From positions 3,474,501 to 3,538,500 of the forward strand of contig NC_047062.1 of assembly GCF_902459465.1 (NCBI RefSeq): 64,000 bases of DNA, written 5' to 3'. The translations under genes were made by a program, and so were the position numbers. The notes beneath the pieces are model-generated. The model saw only the letters and a list, made by a program, of their open reading frames with translations. It ran no database searches and was not told the origin of the DNA. This document shows, one piece after another, positions 54,101 to 64,000 of this stretch. This DNA comes from Asterias rubens (taxonomy: Eukaryota > Echinodermata > Asteroidea > Forcipulatida > Asteriidae). Every line of letters begins with the position of its first letter. Position 1 is the stretch's first letter.

Positions 54101-54478
54101 TGTGTACTTTTGAAAAATGTAAATTTGATTGTAATTAGAGCATCATGTAGGCTGGAACGAGCTTAACTATTTCTAATTTGTTTAAATGGTGATACTTAAA
54201 TACCAAAATATTTCAAAGCGGAGTTGACAGTTTTTCTGAGGAGTAAAAAAAAACAGCTTTTCCAAATTGTATCTTACACTAAGCAAGCAAATGACACCAA
54301 ATTGGGCAAGAGAAGTTTACATTTTCCAAATTCTTCACGCTTTTAAACATTAAAATTCTTATTACCACATGCTAATAGCTTTTGCAAAACTAAAATTTAC
54401 AATATATATTCGTTCCAACAGACGCATCCTGACGTTCGGCCGATGGCATACGCCAACTCAATGTTTGGATTCATGTAG
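39115..54478 (+). CDS. PPP5C: Serine/threonine protein phosphatase 5 (eleven exons, complete)
   Basis: Exons: 39115-39256, 41837-42006, 44478-44549, 45811-45958, 46911-47029, 47780-47944, 50805-50910, 52123-52353, 52910-53129, 53807-53885, 54422-54478; 1509 nt, 502 aa (human 499). Residues about 37-140 form three TPR repeats ([11 protein letters not shown]..., [29 protein letters not shown]) that bind the Hsp90 C-terminus and inhibit the enzyme. The PPP catalytic domain has all metal and phosphate-binding motifs: GDVHG 247-251, GDFVDRG 276-282, GNHE 308-311, HGG from His358, SAPNYC 453-458. It is a cytosolic/nuclear phosphatase activated by lipids and Hsp90. The C-terminus ([10 protein letters not shown]) is the short autoinhibitory helix region. 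The start ATG lies in CAAGATGGCGC, a YY1-like context. The exon 6 donor (tat|GTATCC) is weak but the next exon continues the motif in frame. Confidence 0.97.
39367..39427 (+). repeat. 16-bp minisatellite, short array, forward
   Basis: About four units of CAAGTCAACTCGGTCC, 110 bases after PPP5C exon 1. The unit is the reverse complement of the array at 40087-40622. Confidence 0.85.
40087..40622 (-). repeat. 16-bp minisatellite, long array, inverted
   Basis: Roughly 33 units of GGACCGAGTTGACTTG with point variants (GACCAAG, GACTGAG, TTGGATTG, one 15-bp unit). The long open frames on - across it (219-223 codons) come from the absence of stops in the unit and are not genes. Confidence 0.92.
41339..41738. 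mobile_element. Foldback element with long terminal inverted repeats
   Basis: GTTGAAAATTCGAATCTGAG at the left end pairs with CTCAGATTCGAATTTTCAAC at the right end; the arms continue as GCGGAGCTTC/GAAGCTCCGC. Inner parts also pair (GTAGTCTTGGTTCCAAGA with TCTTGGAACCAAGACTAC). About 400 bp, non-autonomous DNA transposon in PPP5C intron 1; family unknown. Confidence 0.7.
42290..42999 (-). mobile_element. Two tRNA-derived SINE copies, inverted
   Basis: Copy one about 42290-42420 and copy two about 42690-42999, both on -. Copy two has box A-like CATGGCCGAGCGGATAAGAG and box B GGTTCGAATCTCGG at tRNA-Leu/Ser-like spacing, then GACACTTGTGTCCCTGAGCA. Confidence 0.65.
43155..44084. repeat. 62-bp satellite, 15 near-identical tandem copies
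   Basis: Unit starts AAAGGCAGTGGACTTTATTG and ends GCCAGATTGATT; starts at 43155, 43217 ... 44023 with exact 62-bp spacing (930 bp). I see no differences between copies. A full family A element begins immediately at 44085, and the unit opens with a variant of that element's terminus. Confidence 0.95.
44083..44422 (+). mobile_element. Family A TTAA-flanked foldback element
   Basis: TTAA + AGGCAGTGGACAC at the left, GTGTCCACTGCCT + TTAA at the right. Internal hairpin around GAGACCTCAGGTTTAGAACT. Ends 55 bases before PPP5C exon 3. Confidence 0.85.
45444..45777 (+). mobile_element. Family E TTAA-flanked element
   Basis: TTAA + AGGAATGTTACAGAATTGG at the left, CCAATTTTGTTATGTTCCT + TTAA at the right. 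Ends 33 bases before PPP5C exon 4. Confidence 0.8.
46288..46640. mobile_element. Long-TIR DNA element in PPP5C intron 4
   Basis: TATATAACTGACATACAGAT at the left pairs with ATCTATATGTCAGTTATATA at the right; the arms continue CCTTGTCATTTGAT/ATCAAATGACAAGG. About 350 bp, TA-rich ends suggest a TA target. Confidence 0.75.
46661..46755. mobile_element. Small hairpin element
   Basis: GGAATAGAAGGAATATTATC pairs with GATAATATTCCTCCCATTCC around a central loop. Confidence 0.5.
47106..47449 (+). mobile_element. Family D long-hairpin element
   Basis: Second copy, starting TTAAAGGATTTTGGGTACTT and ending AAAGTTTGTAGACCCTGTAA; centre folds through AATGTCATGAAAAT/ATTTTCATGACATT. PPP5C intron 5. Confidence 0.75.
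48102..49158 (+). repeat. 1.06-kb pentanucleotide satellite
   Basis: Three blocks: (TATTG)n 48102-48475, (TGTTG)n about 48476-49064, (TATTG)n about 49065-49158. In the first block a 30-bp higher-order unit starting ATGGTTTTGT occurs four times (48331, 48361, 48391, 48421). It follows GGCGCTATATAAAAACC, a SINE/LINE-like 3' end. Long open frames on both strands are artefacts of a stop-free unit. PPP5C intron 6. Confidence 0.95.
49378..50266. mobile_element. Non-autonomous hAT-like element with 8-bp target duplication
   Basis: Flanked on both sides by TATAAGGT (49370-49377 and 50267-50274). Termini TAAGCTTGGGCGGTTCC and GGAACCGCCCAAGCTTG are inverted repeats. An 8-bp duplication and a CA-start TIR with TTGGGCGG are hAT hallmarks. 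The interior has duplicated blocks (GAGCCGATCTATTTT twice; four or more CAGTACGTCCGTAGTG units at 49707-49795) but no transposase frame. Sits in PPP5C intron 6. Confidence 0.85.
51031..51204. mobile_element. Hairpin element, 'TTAGGACTAGTCCTAA' type, near-perfect
   Basis: GGGTGGATTTCACAAAGGTA at the left end and TACCTTTGTGAAATCCACCC at the right end; almost the whole 174 bp is one hairpin. PPP5C intron 7. Confidence 0.85.
52495..52870 (+). mobile_element. Family A TTAA-flanked foldback element
   Basis: Full-length copy with TTAA at both ends. Ends 39 bases before PPP5C exon 9. Confidence 0.85.
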
Positions 54479-56922
54479 TACTGAACTGTCTAAAATGTGG
54501 AAATGTTAAAGGTCAAGGAGTGACCCCTGACCCCTCAATGGGGGGGGGGGGGTCATTTAGTAACCTCTCACAGAACAACCAGTTGACTTCACAGAGAATG
54601 GCTAGCAGCTACCCGTAGAGTAAGTTCGGGTTTGCACCATGGTTAATTAAAGGTTGACCATTTTGACTCAAACCCAGGCTGGTCGACCATTTTGTTGTCT
54701 ACTATGGTCGATCAATTGGAACCAGTCTCATGACCATGCTTTCTTCACTGGTCCAAATAGCATGTTCCATGCTAACATGTATAAAGCGCAGAGGGGAGCC
54801 ATTAACTATACCTAGGCAACGGTGGTTGACTAGGCTTTCAAACGAGTGAGACCATCACTGCGCATGTACGCTACTGGTCAGTAGTCACGTTAATTTGCTC
54901 CCTTGAACTTGCTCATTGTGGTGGTCACACACAGGTCAAAGGTTAGAGGTCAGCCAGTGAGAACTTGGATCCTTCCTGGTCAGTATAAGATCCTTTGAAA
55001 GTAAGAATGTGTCGAAAGACAAGTTGAGCATTCTCCCTCACCAGGTTGGCAGTTATTCCCTTCTAGAGCGTCTCTTCACTGGCAGCCATTTTACAAAATA
55101 TTACCACCCCTGTATTTTTATTATGTTCAGTGGTTTCACACAGTGCTCAGATTGATCTGTAATCACTTCACGTGAAGGTCGCTCTGTATGTGCGAGTGCA
55201 GCGCTACTTGTTCGTAACAGCTGGTTACTTTGGCTTAATGGCTTTGGACTTAATTGGATAAAGTCCCAGCGATTTATTGATCCTGAAAAGCCCTCATGTG
55301 AGCGATGACAAAATCTTTTGCTCATGATGGCAAGTGAACATGCATCTAACACAACAGTCAAGTGGCTGTAACAAACGGCACAGTTCAGTTAAAAATGTAT
55401 GGATAGTTGATGTAATTCTTGTGCAAGGCTGAATTATAGCTGCATTTATACAAACCTTATTTCAACTGGTCTTCGTCTTGAACGTGATGATGCACAGCAA
55501 TTTTTCCCCCGTTTTAAAAGATGCTTCTATGAGGAAAATTGAAAGTTCTAGTGGAGTTTTACAAAAGGGCACTCTCACTGTTGGAACTACATAAATATAT
55601 ACACAAATTTGAAGTTCTGTCTTGGTTCTCATGAAAAGTATGGATGCACTAAAGTGTGTTGTATACATAGTGAGTTGGAGAAGACATGGAGAGAATTTAT
55701 GTGACTGGAGTTGTCTTGAATGTACTCTCTTGGTTTGAAACTGAAGATGCAACTAGGCTACTATAAATTTTGGTTTTATCTTTAATACACCAATGTGTGT
55801 TAGCAGTGTATACTTGGTACTTTCCTGAGTTCTGTGAAAACAAATCACAGGCCTACGACTCGAGTTGGATTCGGACCCATGAGCTTTGCAGTTCTAGAGC
55901 AGTGTCTTACCAACTAGACCAAACAAGATTGCAAGGAGAAAGTTTGAGCAAGGGACTATAGTTGGCAATTGTTGACCTTTGGGCGATTTTGCCTCGCACC
56001 CAGGATGTATTGCATGCATAGGTAACCATGGAATATTGACTAGTGGTTGACAAATGGTCGCTGCCCGAACTTGCCCCATGTAGCTAGAGGCAGTTCGAAT
56101 CCTATGTTTTAGCAGGGGGGTACTGCAACGATTTAATTTGTATGGGGGTTAGAGAATATTTATTTTGGTTTTATCCTTCCTGTGTTAGCCTGTGGTTTTA
56201 TCACAGAACTCGGGGGAAAGTACCGAGTATACAGTGCTACCACAGGGTAAAACCAAAATTTATTTTCTTTATCGGTGGTCTAGTTGGTAATCATGCAAAG
56301 TTTCACATCCAGCCAATGATGCAGCTTGCTTCCTTTTCACAGAATATTTTTAATATAAATCCCCAAAATGTTTATTATAATATTTTGTACCGTGTAACAT
56401 GACATTGTAATATCAGCTGATGCAACTACAGGTAAACCTTTTTTTTAAAGTGAAATATTGCTCTGTGTATGTATTTAACAAAAAAAGTTGTTTTATTTTT
56501 TCATCAATAATTGCAATTTCAAAATTTGACCCACGGAATTGTTGTTAATGATAACATTGTAAACTATGTATTATTTTCTATTAAAAAAAAAGTGAAAAAA
56601 AATGAGGGAGCTCGTCATAACAAAGAAAATGTTCAATGTTTGTAATTTGTAAACTTACCGACTCAAAAACACTAGACACTTTAATGTTTGGCGGCGACTG
56701 ATCAAATGTGATGACAATATTATACTACTACTTATTCAATAAATTAAGTTATGTAAAAAGTGAATTGTTTCCATACTTGTGTTGTGTTCTACCATGCACT
56801 TTGAAGGCATGGATTAATTATACATTATTTACACATGAATCGCTTTTCATAACAACCCCTCCACATCTCAACACTCTACAATCAATAGTTTCTTCCTGCT
56901 TTGACAAAGACAAGGTACATTA
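54479..56922 (+). other. PPP5C 3' flank
   Basis: No exon recognised. A 12-G run lies at 54541-54552; AATAAA at 56738-56743 is one candidate poly(A) signal. The rest is repeats (55766-56262) and AT-rich sequence. Confidence 0.45.
55766..56262. mobile_element. Foldback element with tRNA-like module
   Basis: AAATTTTGGTTTTATC at the left pairs with GGTAAAACCAAAATTT at the right, followed by pairing blocks around GTGTATACTTGGTAC/GTACCGAGTATACAG. On - at about 55846-55925 there is a tRNA-like head with box A TGGTCTAGTTGGTAAGA and box B GGTCCGAATCC. Confidence 0.6.
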
Positions 56923-57712
56923 ATGGGTGCGTTCGATTAGCTTCCCGGGTCGACCCCCGTGTGCTCATCTGGGGGACACTTGGGTATGGCCCGAGGTGCA
57001 CTAACGTCACCACGAGAAGGGTGAGTGATCGTGTGTATTTTTTTTTTCCAGGAAGAACGTGGGTAATTATCTGCACTTGTTCGTCCTGGGGAAAAAAAAT
57101 TGTGACTTTTCCAGGACAAACAAGGGGTAATTATCTGCCCACAATAGTCACCAAAAAAAATATGCCACCCGGATGAGCACACCGAGGTCCGCCCGGTGTG
57201 GCGGTTTCAGTCTTCCGCCGTGTTCAGTTTTCCGGGTGACGTAGCCGGAAATTTCACCACGTTGGAACGGTTTAAGCTTTCCGGCGTGTTCAGTTTTCCG
57301 GGTGACGTAGCCAGACAAAAATACAGCCGCGAGTACCCTGGCGAGTACTGTAGTTCTCTCAGTGACCCCAAATTGTTTATTATTACGATTCTTTTCTGTT
57401 TAGTCACATTCTCTTGCCCCATCTTTACACGTATTCATGCGTACAGCTGTAAGCAGGTCACACTGCTTGTGCCACACCAAATTCTCTCATACGATCCACG
57501 CGTTCGCCGCTCGTTTGTACTCGTGGACGCCGCCATGACTACAGCTACCGGAGAGTAACACGGATGACTCAATACAGCACTAAAAATTGACTACTTTTGC
57601 TTGCTGTGCGCAGGCATCGCATGACGTAATGTTACCGTATTTGGTCATTCGGAAAACTGAACACGGCGGAAAGTTGAAACCGCCACACCGGAAAGCTAAT
57701 CAAACGCACCAA
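56923..57712. mobile_element. Foldback DNA element with CG-rich tandem ends
   Basis: GGTGCGTTCGATTAGCTTCC at the left pairs with AAGCTAATCAAACGCACC at the right. Both flanks repeat a motif of the type GTTCAGTTTTCCGGGTGACG (two direct copies at 57225-57310; an inverted version near 57650-57690). About 790 bp between PPP5C and NTPCR; no transposase. Confidence 0.7.
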
Positions 57713-57966
57713 TAGCCAACCCAGATCTCTTCCTTCCCCCTTTAAATATAAAGGAATTTCAAATTTTGTTTTGGTTCTCATAGAAGTAAGCAGCAGTGGG
57801 CAGTTTGACGATTTCCCAAACTGAATCAGAGTTGGCTCCAAAACTCCTATCTTCATTTGAACTGCTTCATGCATCCACTGTACATAATTGGATGGTAGTG
57901 GTCTGAAACCTTGACTGCTATGGAGTGTACAAACATACACTGTCATATGACTAGTCAGGTGACTTG

Positions 57967-60864
57967 TCATGTGATATTGGTTCTTGCTTGCATCAATGCT
58001 TGGACTATTTCTGGAAGGAGAGCACCTCGATTCTCTTTAGTGACCTAAAAGAGAAATAATAAAAAATTGTTAGTAGCCTGATGTTTCGATCCTAGCAGAG
58101 TCTTTCTCAGAGAAATCAATAATTAGTTTTTATTTACGCTTGTTTTCCCTACAGGTAAGGGCGTGTCCAAACTAATAGCTTTGGCGGTGGCTATGGCTGT
58201 TGTCATCGCAGCCAACATCCATAGCCGAAGCAGAAGTCACTTGATTCGGATACGGCTTTTGTAGCATTTGTCAAATACAAGAAGACACAATGAGAGTGTG
58301 ATGCAATTTTCTTTCTTTAATGATGAATGAGAGAGGTGTTGCAGTGAACATGCCACTGTAAAACACATTAACAGTCTGTATAAAGATGTGTCATAAGAAG
58401 AAACTAAAAATAAATTGTAAACTTGAGGGTACAACCATGTGTAAATATCTTTTGTGGGATGGTTGGATCTGAAACAGGCAATGTGGTCTTGACATTTCAA
58501 ACAGTATTTTGCTAGTCTTCTCCTGAAGACAAGCAAAGTGTGACACCACACCGCTTTTTTTCAGAACCACCATCCCACAAAAGAGATTTACTTAAGGTTG
58601 TACCTGCAAGTTTACTATTATATTAATTTACAGTTTCTTCCTATTAATGATCAGAGTTCATGGAATAACATTTTTCTTACAAGAAATATTTTGACATCTG
58701 TTCTGCTCCGAATCTCCTCCACCAATCCCAGAGGTTTTCCTTTAGGCACAGGTATAGTTCCAAGTATCGGGCAGCTTGATTGGCTGAGAAGTCTCCTCAC
58801 AAGTTGGATAAAGGTTTGGCTGAATAACTCCATCTTTCCGATTTCATCGATGACTAACATGGAAGTGGCAGCTACAACATGGTCCTGAAAATTGTTTAGA
58901 AGCCCAGTGTCGCGTTTGTTTGGGTGTTTTTAGAAGCGGATGTTCAGGAATTTATTTTTTTTGCAAATTGCCGAAACAAAGTCTTAACACATACGTTTGC
59001 TTGGCGTGCTAGTACCAATGTCGAAGTATAAGTTTAAAACAGAAGACTACATCACCCCAGTTACTGGATCTAGGAATTAGAGGGATATGGTCATTACAGA
59101 CCTAGCTCATGTCTGATGTACAAACCAGTCACTTAAAAAACACCAATTTATTGCTGATTATTTCTCCAGTACATAAAGTCCCTTTAAATTCACAAAAGAT
59201 GAGGAAAATTTGACCAACCTTGCCAGACAGTTCTGGAAAAGCAAGACTTTCAAATGAGCTCAAATCCACTGTGTATTGACCCACACTTGGCCCTCTGCTC
59301 CCTCTGCATAAAGACAAAGCATATATATTAGTGTTGAGGAAATACATTGTTAAACTCTGAAAATGAAACCACAAATTGAATGGTACTTTTATAGCCTTCA
59401 GCTCGTCTTTCTGTTCCGAACATTAGAATTTCAGAAAAGTTTTCCAAAGATAACAATGCACAGTGGTACATTAAGTGGAACTCAGTGCACTGACACCTTT
59501 CGCAGCTACTGTCTGCCAGTATTTTGGATTCCCAATTTGTGAGTAAAATTGCATGTGAAGATATAGAGCCCGCCTTAATAAGCACGAGCTTCACTAAAAA
59601 TGCGCACTGCCCACAGTTACACGCGGAAAAACCGACCCCCAAAATGGTGCAAAGAGTTATAACAAAGTAAGAGAAGATGGGTGATTGCAAGGGCAGTACT
59701 CAGCAATAAGCAGAGGCTACTGATTTCTATCCAGGAGGCACTGGTGTAAACTTACCCTCCAGCCCTTGCCAGAGGTCCTCTCTTTCCACTCAATGTAACC
59801 ACATCAAACCCAGTCCTCCGACCCCCAACTCGCACCTCCTCAGTGTAGAATCCTCGCAATGTCGCAGAGCTCTGTTGAAGTTGTTCTACAGCCTTACGAA
59901 TCAATGTGGTCTTTCCAACTCCTACACAAGATTGCGACAATAAACAAATTACTTTTAAAATACATTTTTCTGTTCTTCTTCTTTATCCCCCAATGACCCC
60001 CCCCCCCCATTTAAAAAACTTACTCATATACCAGATGCATGGAAAATGGAAGACTCAGGTTCAATTGTGAAAAAAAATGACAAATAATACTATAAAAATT
60101 GAGATTCATTAACTCAAATAATATTCTAATAAATGGCTGATTCCCTTTCATTGTCGGGAAGAGTTGCATTGAAACTCCCTTTATCTTAAAAGTTTGCTTT
60201 GCTTTTTGCTTAAGTCGAGTGATGTCCTCAATACGGTGGTTCCCCAAGTCTTCCTGTCCCCCATTGCTGACTTGAAATCTGTTGATTCAAGTCCCGTGTC
60301 CATTTTTAGAATGTCAGTGTAGGTTATTGCCGGTCTACCAGGTTTCCTCCTCCCATGCTTAGGGGTCCACAGAACAACATTGGATAGTCTAAATCTTCAT
60401 TATAGAGAGACCTTGTAAGTTGTTATTATGCTTCAGCTGTCCATGTTCTTCGAAAAATGTTGAGCTGTTTTCCAGAAGGCTCTTTAAAGAGCCAACATAA
60501 TGGGTTTGTCAGGTTGGTGGAGAGGTCGTCTTCAACCTCTTAGAGCCCGGTTTCAATCACACGGGCATATAGGCCTGTGTTCCTACCTGACTGCGTAGGT
60601 TTTTCCTGAAATATTTTTCTAGGGTGTTCCCTCCCACATCTAAAATGAAACTTCTTTCTTTGTCTTCTCCCGATTGGGTTCTTGACTAGAAAAAGTGATT
60701 ACATTTGCTCTTCTGAGAGTCGTTGGCTTCAGAAACCAGAAAAAATGAAATGAGATGAAATATTACAAAACAACCCACTTATAATTACCTGGAGAACCTG
60801 TGAGAAACACATGACGGATGCAAGGAACTGATGATGAAGTGGCCATAGTAGATTCAGTGCTCAT
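57967..60864 (-). CDS. NTPCR: NTPCR, cancer-related nucleoside-triphosphatase (five exons, complete)
   Basis: Exons in transcript order: 60864-60789, 59921-59756, 59303-59219, 58884-58681, 58044-57967; 609 nt, 202 aa (human 190). THEP1-family P-loop enzyme that hydrolyses nucleoside triphosphates slowly. Walker A is GSPGVGKT (residues 23-30), formed across the first splice junction; Walker B is VIDEIGKME with Asp122/Glu123. Family blocks GFYTEEVR, GFDVVTLSG, VGQYTVDL, ILGTIPVPKGKPL and VTKENR all match human. ATG at 60864 gives six residues more than the next ATG (60846); either could be used. The segment before VGQY is slightly shorter than in human. The gene is head-to-head with LRRC57. Confidence 0.95.
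58045..58680 (-). other. NTPCR last intron
   Basis: Contains two repeat pieces: a foldback around GGCGTGTCCAAACTAATAGC (about 58150-58260) and a hairpin of the type ACAACCATGTGTAAATATCT/AGAGATTTACTTAAGGTTGT (58430-58610), also seen at 32845-32975 and 51950-52055. Confidence 0.5.
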
Positions 60865-62249
60865 CGATCTAGTTTTAATTATTTTGTAAAACCTAAAATT
60901 GAAATTGACATATAAACAAAATTTAGTTGAAACTGCCTTTGTTTCTGTTAATGTTTAAATACAATAATTATGATACATAAGATAGCCCTAGATCATCTTA
61001 AAAGAAATTGAGACTCTTAATTTTGTCCATGGTCCTGCCAAATGCCAATACAACTCCCATCAACACAGGGCAAGTACACTTGTTGTAAATTTGTCCAAAA
61101 ATGTCACTAAAAAAGTGAAAAACCGTAGTTGCGATGATCGTAATCCCCTATAGAACTATGCGGTAACCCTCCATCCTCTACGACCATTGGGAGGATGGAC
61201 GATTTTATTTTGTTTCATGACACATCCAACAGTACTCCTAGATCGTTTTCGTTTTCGTCTGCTATCGTCTCCCGTACGATAGCGGAGGAAACCGAAATAG
61301 TTCTAGGAGTAATCCAACAGTACAATCACCAGTAAAATGAACAGAAATGTTCAGTTTTTAGATGTGCCAGGAAAGCCCCAAATCAGATATTACTAAAATC
61401 ATCCACATATGGCTCCAGTCTGACCTTTTTCTTCATATAAATGTATTGATGTTCATTTGTTGTTTATTCTCAATATCAGAGTCAGACAAAAGTTCACAAC
61501 TCCCTTGAATAATATTTCAAATTATTATTATTTTCCAAAGAGAGTATTTTTATAGTGTGTTTGCTTCCCTATGTGACTGGATTTAAAACAGGCTTTCGAG
61601 CAACAGTGTTTAATTACACTTTTGTTGATCCTGGCCATCACATTAGGGTTGTTTTATCATTTCCTGTGCCCTTATTGTTTTTCTTGCTTTGTATTTACTT
61701 TTGTACATGTACTTATATTATCTATTTGACATACTGTCTGCTTGTATTTGTAATTGTTTATTGGCCAAATAAAGAACAAGAATAAGAATAAGAATAAATA
61801 GAACATCAGAACCATTAGAATAGAAATTAGACATGTTAGAAGCCCCCATCACACACACACACACACGAGTTTCTAATTGAATTCTTCTCTTCATTCATTT
61901 GTTAAAAATGTAAGCATAGCAATAAAGTAATCATAACCATCCATGAGAGGCAGATTTAGCATTTAACCAAGAAAAATAACCCCCAACTTTACCCATTGTG
62001 TCAAAGACGATTTCAAACGCAACCGAGATCACCAGTTGATGTTGTTTTGATTTTGAAGCACACACGTGGCGGAAGTGCCGACATGCATGACCTCAGGGCT
62101 ATTGTCCGCGAATGACCTTTCGAAAAATAATAAACAAACGCGAACTGGATTTACGGAGTTGCAGGAAATAAAGGACATTTCCCACTTTTTCATGACAGAA
62201 ACATCTATTTGGAAATTGGAGCAGTTGATAAATTTATCAGTGGGACACA
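60865..62249. promoter_or_regulatory. Divergent NTPCR/LRRC57 intergenic region
   Basis: 1.4 kb that should contain both promoters. Holds a decayed palindromic repeat (61126-61200), a hairpin ACTCCTAGATCGTTTTCG/CGAAATAGTTCTAGGAGT (61233-61310), a LINE-like tail (61555-61800) and a CA microsatellite (61851-61866). No conserved promoter motif recognised. Confidence 0.45.
61555..61800 (+). mobile_element. LINE-like 3' tail with AATAAG-type repeats
   Basis: Ends CCAAATAAAGAACAAGAATA and continues as AAGAAT units, the tail style of several non-LTR elements. No conserved reverse-transcriptase motif seen, so tentative. Confidence 0.45.
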
Positions 62250-62333
62250 ATGGGTCAAAATTCCATCAAGCCACACATCGAAAGAGCGGAAAAATCAGGC
62301 GTTTGCCAACTTGCAAACATGAGCTTGTCTGAG
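62250..62333 (+). CDS. LRRC57: LRRC57, first coding exon only
   Basis: 28 codons starting at ATG 62250 and ending at a clean donor (gag|gtaaga). The peptide starts MGQNSIKPHIERAEKSGV and ends QLANMSLSE; human LRRC57 starts MGNSALRAHVETAQKTGV and continues QLKDRGLTE before the first leucine-rich repeat, with the same exon end. Gly2 makes it a likely N-myristoylated membrane-associated LRR protein, as known for human. The LRR exons are not seen up to 64000 and should lie downstream. The larger overlapping frame 62066-62332 is in another phase and is not coding. Confidence 0.8.
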
Positions 62334-62871
62334 GTAAGAATGCGTTGATTAACAGCGATATGCCGTGTATTTCCGACATACCGTGTGGGCGTGTAAGACT
62401 AGACGAAACATTTTATTTATGACTAAAGTCGTAAAGAAAGTTAAAAAAAAACACAATGCATGAGTCTCGCTCCCTAGAGCTTATATCTAAAATCAATCAT
62501 CTTCGATGTGACAACATGTTGGAAAGGGTTTTGTAAATACTAGCACTAGCACAGCAGGTGTTAATGTCATTGTCAAAATATTTCAATCAGTACTTGGAAA
62601 ATGGATGCTTGGAATCAGTTCCCAGTTGTTTACTCAACTGTTCTGTGTCACATAAATTTTTAGTCAAGACATTTGGAAAGAAAACCAAAGTTCTTGGAAA
62701 GATGAATAACCAGTGAAAGGGTGAACTCCAGTCCAAGATGAGGAAATTTATCCCAAGATGATTATGATTTTATTGAACCTGACCTATATTTTTTTATATT
62801 CCCCAGAAAAAAAAAACGTTTTCCTTCGTTTCGTCAACTGTTACGAAAAAATTGCTGTGTCTGACTTCTAG

Positions 62872-63034
62872 TTGCGATAACGTAACCCTTCTCTCGACGG
62901 CGGAAGGGATGAAGGTTACGTTATCGTAGTTGCGATAATCGTAACCCTCCATCCTCCCGACGGTCGGAGACCGGAGGCTCCGACCGTCGGGAGGATGGAG
63001 GGTTACGATTATCGCAACTAACGTTATCGCAACT
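62872..63034. mobile_element. Palindromic element with perfect 43-bp arms
   Basis: Left arm 62927-62969 and right arm 62978-63020 are exact reverse complements around an 8-base spacer; outer repeats of AGTTGCGATAACGTAACC type flank them. Related decayed pieces occur near 26815-26870, 40990-41100 and 61126-61200. LRRC57 intron 1. Confidence 0.85.
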
Positions 63035-63306
63035 ATCTGACTTCCACCTTTTCACTCTTTGTTACTTAAAATCTCATTGGAATAAATCAGATATTTTATT
63101 TCATAATAAATGAAAAATTGGCAGTCAGATATAGAAATTTTCCCGCTCTTACAAAATTAAAAATCTTTTTCTTATTGTTCATTGCAAAACAAATTTTCAT
63201 TGGTTCATTGTTTAAAAATTTTTTAATTGCTTTTTCATCTTAACTTAATGATGAAAAGGGTGTTGACTGAAAAATGCGTATATAAATTTGAAATAAAAGC
63301 AAAAGA

Positions 63307-63597
63307 TTAAAGACACTGGACACTATTGGTAATTGTCACTTGGTGTATCTAAACATATGCACACCCCTGTGAAAAAATGAACTCAATTGGTCGTCGAAGC
63401 CGGGAGGAAGAAAAAACACCCTTGTCACACGAAGTTGTGTGCTTTCAGATGCTTGATTTCGAGACCTCAAAATCTACTTCTGAGGTCTCAAAATATACTA
63501 TTTTATACTATCAACAGCTCTCCATTACTCGTTACCAAGTAAGTTGTTATGCTAACAATTATTTTGAGTAATTACCAATAGTGTCCAGAGCCTTGAA
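63307..63597 (-). mobile_element. Family A TTAA-flanked foldback element
   Basis: Inverted copy; left TTAAAGACACTGGACACT, right GTGTCCAGAGCCTTGAA. In LRRC57 intron 1. Confidence 0.75.
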
Positions 63598-64000
63598 CAC
63601 ATGTTGTTATTAGAAAGTGAATGTTTCTATTTGCTGAAACAATTAGTTTAGAGACCACTCATAATCAATAACTAACTCCATTAATAAAAATAACAATGAG
63701 GAATTTGCTAAAGCCCCTATTCTCCAAAATTCAAAGCGCATGAGAAAGAAGAAACTTAATGGTTGAATAGGTAAAGTGTTTAAGTTCTTTCTGAACTGAG
63801 AAATGGAGATGAAGTTCCTGAAATGTTGTGGCAGATCATTCTAGAGCTTTGGAGCTGATGAAAAAAAGGACATCTCCCCAGCCTGCTTTTTAGTTATTGG
63901 GCTGGTGAATGATATGGCAGATGATGAACGGGTAGTGCGAAGTGGGACTTGGCGTCCCTAAACAGTCAGCAATATATAGCCTGGAGTTGAGTGACTTGAA

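Larger units (their letters stand above)
62334..64000 (+). other. LRRC57 intron 1 (start)
   Basis: Contains the perfect palindrome (62927-63020), a family A element (63307-63597) and at 63720-64000 a dispersed repeat tail (CTGAAATGTTGTGGCAGATC). No LRR exon recognised. Confidence 0.55.

Noticed and set aside
62066-62332. 88-codon frame over the LRRC57 exon
   Set aside because: Different phase from the LRRC57 peptide and no similarity seen.

Overview
This is a stretch of animal nuclear genome: intron-rich, AT-rich, with GT-AG introns and a heavy load of small repeats. The proteins read as deuterostome orthologues of human genes. Together with the dense families of short foldback elements this suggests an echinoderm, most likely a sea star; the organism is an inference, because no diagnostic marker gene is present.

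Six protein-coding genes can be assembled exon by exon. (1) A BEGAIN/TJAP1-family gene on + (2921-10364, 5' end outside the window or unseen). (2) WDR25 on - (26555-19353, five coding exons, 570 aa, complete). (3) WARS1, cytoplasmic tryptophanyl-tRNA synthetase, on + (29223-36397, nine coding exons, 417 aa). (4) PPP5C, serine/threonine phosphatase 5, on + (39115-54478, eleven exons, 502 aa, complete). (5) NTPCR, nucleoside-triphosphatase, on - (60864-57967, five exons, 202 aa, complete). (6) The first coding exon of LRRC57 on + (62250-62333); the rest lies beyond the window. Every splice junction listed keeps the frame, and the exon sums divide by three.

The most notable result is gene order. 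BEGAIN(+) / WDR25(-) / WARS1(+) is the same order and the same relative orientation as WARS1 / WDR25 / BEGAIN on human 14q32.2. The arrangement is tail-to-tail for BEGAIN-WDR25 and head-to-head for WDR25-WARS1, which implies an old shared promoter region of about 1.8 kb. PPP5C, NTPCR and LRRC57 are dispersed in human, so conservation seems to end at WARS1. NTPCR and LRRC57 also form a head-to-head pair.

The rest is repeats. Several short foldback families (called A to E and V here) end in TTAA + AG..., many lying within tens of bases of an exon. There is an 889-bp hAT-like element with a perfect 8-bp target duplication, tRNA-derived SINE pieces, two LINE 3' ends, and five striking tandem arrays: 62 bp x 15 (seeded by a family A terminus), a 16-bp minisatellite present in both orientations, a 1.06-kb pentanucleotide tract, an 88-bp duplication, and a degenerate interstitial telomere-like run. 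I saw no real tRNA or rRNA gene, CRISPR array, virus or toxin gene.
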